From: JBOGGX01 sp050744245
Lineage (GTDB): Bacteria > Actinomycetota > Acidimicrobiia > Acidimicrobiales > JBOGGX01
DNA length: 8,991 bases
NCBI GenBank assembly: GCA_050744245.1
Contig: JBOGGX010000056.1
Location: forward strand, 1 to 8,991
Direction of reading: 5' to 3'
Positions within the stretch are counted from its first letter, which is position 1, and every line of letters begins with the position of its first letter. This document shows positions 7,114 to 8,991 of this stretch, in pieces. The translations under genes and the position numbers were made by a program. The notes under the pieces are model-generated. The model worked only from the letters and a program-made list of their open reading frames with translations, made no database searches and was not told where the DNA came from.

Positions 7114-8155
7114 TCAGGGCTCGATGGTGACCTTGATGGTCTCGCCGCGCGTGACCGCGGCGATGCCTTCGAGGACCTGGGGGAGCGGGAGGCGGAGGGT
7201 GATGAGGTCGGCGACCGGTACCGCGCCGGACGCGATGAGGTCGATGGCCTGACGGTTGTGGGCCGGGCTCGACCCGTTGGCCCCGACGACGGTGAGCTCG
7301 CGGTAGTGCACCAGGTTGGAGTCGAAGGCGATGATCGGGGTTGTCCTTGGGCAGCCCACCGAAGAGGCTGATCCGACCCCGGAGCGCCGCCATCTCGAGC
7401 GCCTCCTCCTGGGCCCGGCCCGACGACGCCGCGGTGATGACGACGTCGACCCCACGGCCGTCGGTGAGCTTGCGGACGGCGTCGACCGCGTCGGTCTCCG
7501 CCGAGCACACGGCGCCGTCGGGCTGGACGCGCTCGGCGGCCAGGTCCAGCCGCTGTCGCGACAGCTCGACCAGGTAGACCGCGCCGGCGCCCCGGGCCCG
7601 GGCCAGCCGGACGTGGAGGCACCCGATGGGGCCGGCCCCCACGACCACGACGGTGTCGCCGTCGTCCACCCGGGCCAGCTCCTGGGCGTTGATGGCGCAG
7701 GCGAAGGGCTCGGCCACCGACGCCTCGGCATAGGACACGCTGTCGGGGATGCCGTTGAGCCCGTCGACCCGGAGCACGTCCTCGGGCACGATGAGGTGCT
7801 CGGCGAACCCGCCGTCGAAGTGATAGCCGATGGCCTTCTGGTTGGGACAGACGGTGGGCCAGCCCCGGCGACACTCGTCGCAGACACCGCACGGGATGGC
7901 GGCGATCATCTGCACCCGATCGCCCGACGTCCACGAGGCGGCGTCGGCGCCGACGTCGACCACCTCGCCCGCGACCTCGTGACCGAGCACTCGTGGCGGT
8001 TGGAGCCGGTGGTGCCCGTGGGCGTAGATCTTGGCGTCGGTGCCGCAGGTGGAGCAGGCCATGACCCGGAGCTTCACCTCGCGGGGCCCGGGGGCCGGCT
8101 CGGGTGTTTCCTCGATCCTGACGTCGCCGGGCGCGTAGTAGCGGGCGACCTTCAC
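7114..8155 (-). pseudogene. Zinc-dependent medium-chain (polyol-type) dehydrogenase, broken by a +1 frameshift
   Basis: A medium-chain alcohol/polyol dehydrogenase that would oxidise a secondary alcohol with NAD+. The GTG start at 8155 follows GGAGGT by 9 nt. Catalytic-zinc residues are C37 (CGTD), H59-E60 (GHE) and E149 (AEPFAC). The structural-zinc cysteines are C89, C92, C95 and C103. The Rossmann motif is GAGPIG (173-178), with acidic E197 at the end of the second strand, favouring NAD over NADP. The frame is correct to GGLPKDNP, then is lost. In another frame the protein continues as IIAFDSNLVHYRELTVVGANG and ends IKVTIEP with TGA at 7114. Removing one G from the GGGG at 7337-7340 restores a 346-aa protein of normal family length. 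It may be a true pseudogene or a homopolymer assembly error. The 4-nt overlap with a PTS EIIA gene suggests a sugar alcohol or sugar-alcohol phosphate as substrate (sorbitol- or galactitol-phosphate-dehydrogenase-like), which is inference. Confidence 0.88.
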
Positions 8156-8624
8156 GGGTGGGTCACCTCCTCCTCCTCTTCGTCGTCCTCCTCCTCCTCG
8201 GCCTGGAGCAGGCGGACGACGTCGTCGGCCGACGACGCGTGTCTCAACTCGTCGGCCCGCTCGGGGACGATCAGGATCCTGGCCAGGGCGGCCAGGACGC
8301 CGACGTGCTCGTCACCCCGGGCCGCGATGCCGATACAGATCTTGACCTCCTCGCCGTCCCAGTCGACGCCGTCGGGGAACTGGAGGAACGACAGCTCGGT
8401 CCGCCGGACGTGCACCCGGCTCCCGTCGGTGCCGTGGGGGATGGCGACCCCTTCGCCGACGTAGGTGCTCATCGACCGTTCCCGCTCGTGCATGGCCTCG
8501 ACATACTGAGGGTCGACCGCCCGATCTCGACGAGCACGTCGCCGGTCTGCTGCACGGCGTCGGTCTTGTCGGCTGCAGCTCGGCCGAGCCTCACCGCGGC
8601 GGCGGACAGTGCCGGGAGGCCCAT
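8152..8624 (-). pseudogene. PTS EIIA component, mannitol/fructose type, broken by a -1 frameshift
   Basis: EIIA proteins accept phosphate from HPr and pass it to EIIB for sugar uptake. The C-terminal part (8493-8152) holds the clear signature: RERSMSTYVGEGVAIPHGT with the phosphorylated histidine, and IAARGDEHVGVLAALA with the second active-site histidine. Its expected N-terminus is in another frame: VRLGRAAADKTDAVQQTGDVLVEIG, matching the family's start. Adding one base to the GGG run (CCC at 8520-8522 on the plus strand) joins it to AVDPQYVEAMHERE and gives 157 aa from the ATG at 8624, with H64 and H107. The start has no strong ribosome-binding site and is uncertain. The C-terminus is an odd acidic tail (AEEEEDDEEEEEVTHP) not typical of the family. 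The stop overlaps the dehydrogenase start (GTGA), implying translational coupling. No EIIB or EIIC gene is visible. Confidence 0.82.
8161..8202 (-). repeat. Low-complexity Glu/Asp-codon tract
   Basis: A run of CTC/TTC/GTC-type triplets on the plus strand, read as GAG, GAA and GAC on the minus strand, encodes the EIIA acidic tail. The same purine-rich tract supplies the GGAGG ribosome-binding site (8170-8165) of the dehydrogenase, so it has a coding and a regulatory role. Confidence 0.7.
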
Positions 8625-8930
8625 GTGAGCGTCAGCGTCCCCTGTGGGGCTGCGCCCCACGCCCATCGTCGCCCGGCTCGCTGGCGCTCGCCCATGGCCT
8701 TCGGCCGCCACGACGGATGAGAATGGTGTCGGGGCTGGCTGAGCTCGTTCCTGCACGACCTCGGCTACCAAGTCACCCTCAAGAGGACCGCCTGACAAGC
8801 CGGCCGAGCGCTTCCACGGTTCATTCACCTCTAGTAAGTCCCGGTAGAGGTTGAGTCGGGGGTTCACCACGCGCAGCATCCCCCTCGCGAGGGTTCGGGT
8901 TCTGGTCCAACCCACACCGAGGAGGATGCT
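8625..8930. other. Gene-poor stretch with hairpins and a possible coding remnant
   Basis: I see no convincing complete gene here. A minus-strand open frame reaches from 8915 into the EIIA N-terminus, but its upstream part looks non-coding. Visible structures are a hairpin GTGGGGC-TGC-GCCCCAC (8644-8660) and an inverted repeat ACCTCTA/TAGAGGT (8827-8833 and 8845-8851, 11-nt loop). A short plus-strand frame ends WLSSFLHDLGYQVTLKRTA with TGA at about 8791-8793. The last reads like a protein C-terminus, perhaps of a transposase, but I cannot identify it. Confidence 0.5.
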
Positions 8931-8931
8931 G
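8874..8931 (+). promoter_or_regulatory. Imperfect 13-bp inverted repeat enclosing a ribosome-binding site
   Basis: CAGCATCCCCCTC (8874-8886) pairs with GAGGAGGATGCTG (8919-8931), with 12 of 13 positions complementary and a 32-nt interior. Inside it a smaller hairpin GGGTT/AACCC (8897-8901 and 8909-8913) is possible. The right arm contains AGGAGG and the first base of the GTG start at 8931, so folding of the RNA would hide the translation start. It could equally be a DNA operator. Confidence 0.5.
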
Positions 8932-8991
8932 TGTCCAACCGTAGGCCGCTCACGCGCGGTGACCGTCGACGGAACGAGAAGCTGGTGCGGC
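8931..8991 (+). CDS. Start of an unidentified plus-strand gene
   Basis: GTG at 8931 follows AGGAGG (8920-8925) by 5 nt and opens a frame reading (M)SNRRPLTRGDRRRNEKLVR to the window edge, 20 residues. The segment is strongly basic and I do not recognise it. An ATG at 8926 in another frame abuts the ribosome-binding site with no spacer and is less likely. The evidence is only the ribosome-binding site and an open frame, so this is tentative. Confidence 0.4.
   Translation, partial: MSNRRPLTRGDRRRNEKLVR

Noticed and set aside
6876..7934. Upstream extension of the FrhB-like frame to 745 residues
   Set aside because: The added part is Arg/Pro-rich noise over the dehydrogenase and remnant. FrhB proteins start near the first ferredoxin motif, and the ATG at 6875 has a ribosome-binding site.
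7316..8464. 382-codon plus-strand frame over the dehydrogenase and EIIA genes
   Set aside because: It mirrors clearly conserved minus-strand genes and contains no recognisable motif.
8926..8928. ATG at 8926 as start of the right-edge gene
   Set aside because: It abuts AGGAGG with no spacer, while GTG at 8931 has a workable 5-nt spacer.

Overview
The window is high-GC DNA with GTG starts, tight overlaps and strong G/C codon bias. It most resembles a high-GC actinobacterium, probably of the Acidimicrobiia. Three things point that way: a small membrane protein with the N-terminal signature PPGPGWWLASDGRWYPP, a homodimeric-type pyruvate dehydrogenase E1, and an F420-hydrogenase beta-like iron-sulfur protein. 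The placement is inference; no rRNA or tRNA is present to confirm it.

Positions 1-2995 (minus strand) hold the pyruvate dehydrogenase operon. aceE (E1, 886 aa, intact) is followed after 5 nt by the start of aceF (E2, lipoyl domain), which runs off the left edge. Positions 3017-3134 carry a likely aceE promoter and a strong hairpin behind the next gene.

Positions 3135-4643 hold a divergent pair of envelope genes separated by 96 nt. On the minus strand is a 187-aa single-span membrane protein whose only well-placed start appears to be a non-canonical ATC codon. On the plus strand is a 282-aa lipoprotein with two tandem 'secreted repeat' domains (PF03640 type). Two stacked hairpins, the second with a T-rich tail, end the lipoprotein gene.

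Positions 4882-8624 hold a run of minus-strand genes. In transcription order these are: a PTS EIIA of the mannitol/fructose type; a zinc-dependent polyol-type dehydrogenase overlapping it by 4 nt; a perfect 36-bp palindrome; a fragment resembling the C-terminus of a gamma-carbonic-anhydrase-like protein; an FrhB-like iron-sulfur flavoprotein whose start overlaps the fragment's stop; a dodecin; and a DUF937 protein. EIIA and the dehydrogenase each carry a single-base frameshift in a short G/C run, whereas every other complete gene is open. Either this sugar/polyol module is decaying or the assembly has two homopolymer errors.

Positions 8625-8930 have no convincing gene but contain hairpins and a possible coding remnant. 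At 8931 a plus-strand gene begins, and its ribosome-binding site lies inside a 13-bp imperfect inverted repeat.

I see no CRISPR array, tRNA, rRNA or complete mobile element. There is no clear evidence of a new defence or biosynthetic system. The best leads are the palindrome with the adjoining gene remnant, the FrhB-dodecin-DUF937 cluster, the ATC start, and the paired frameshifts.
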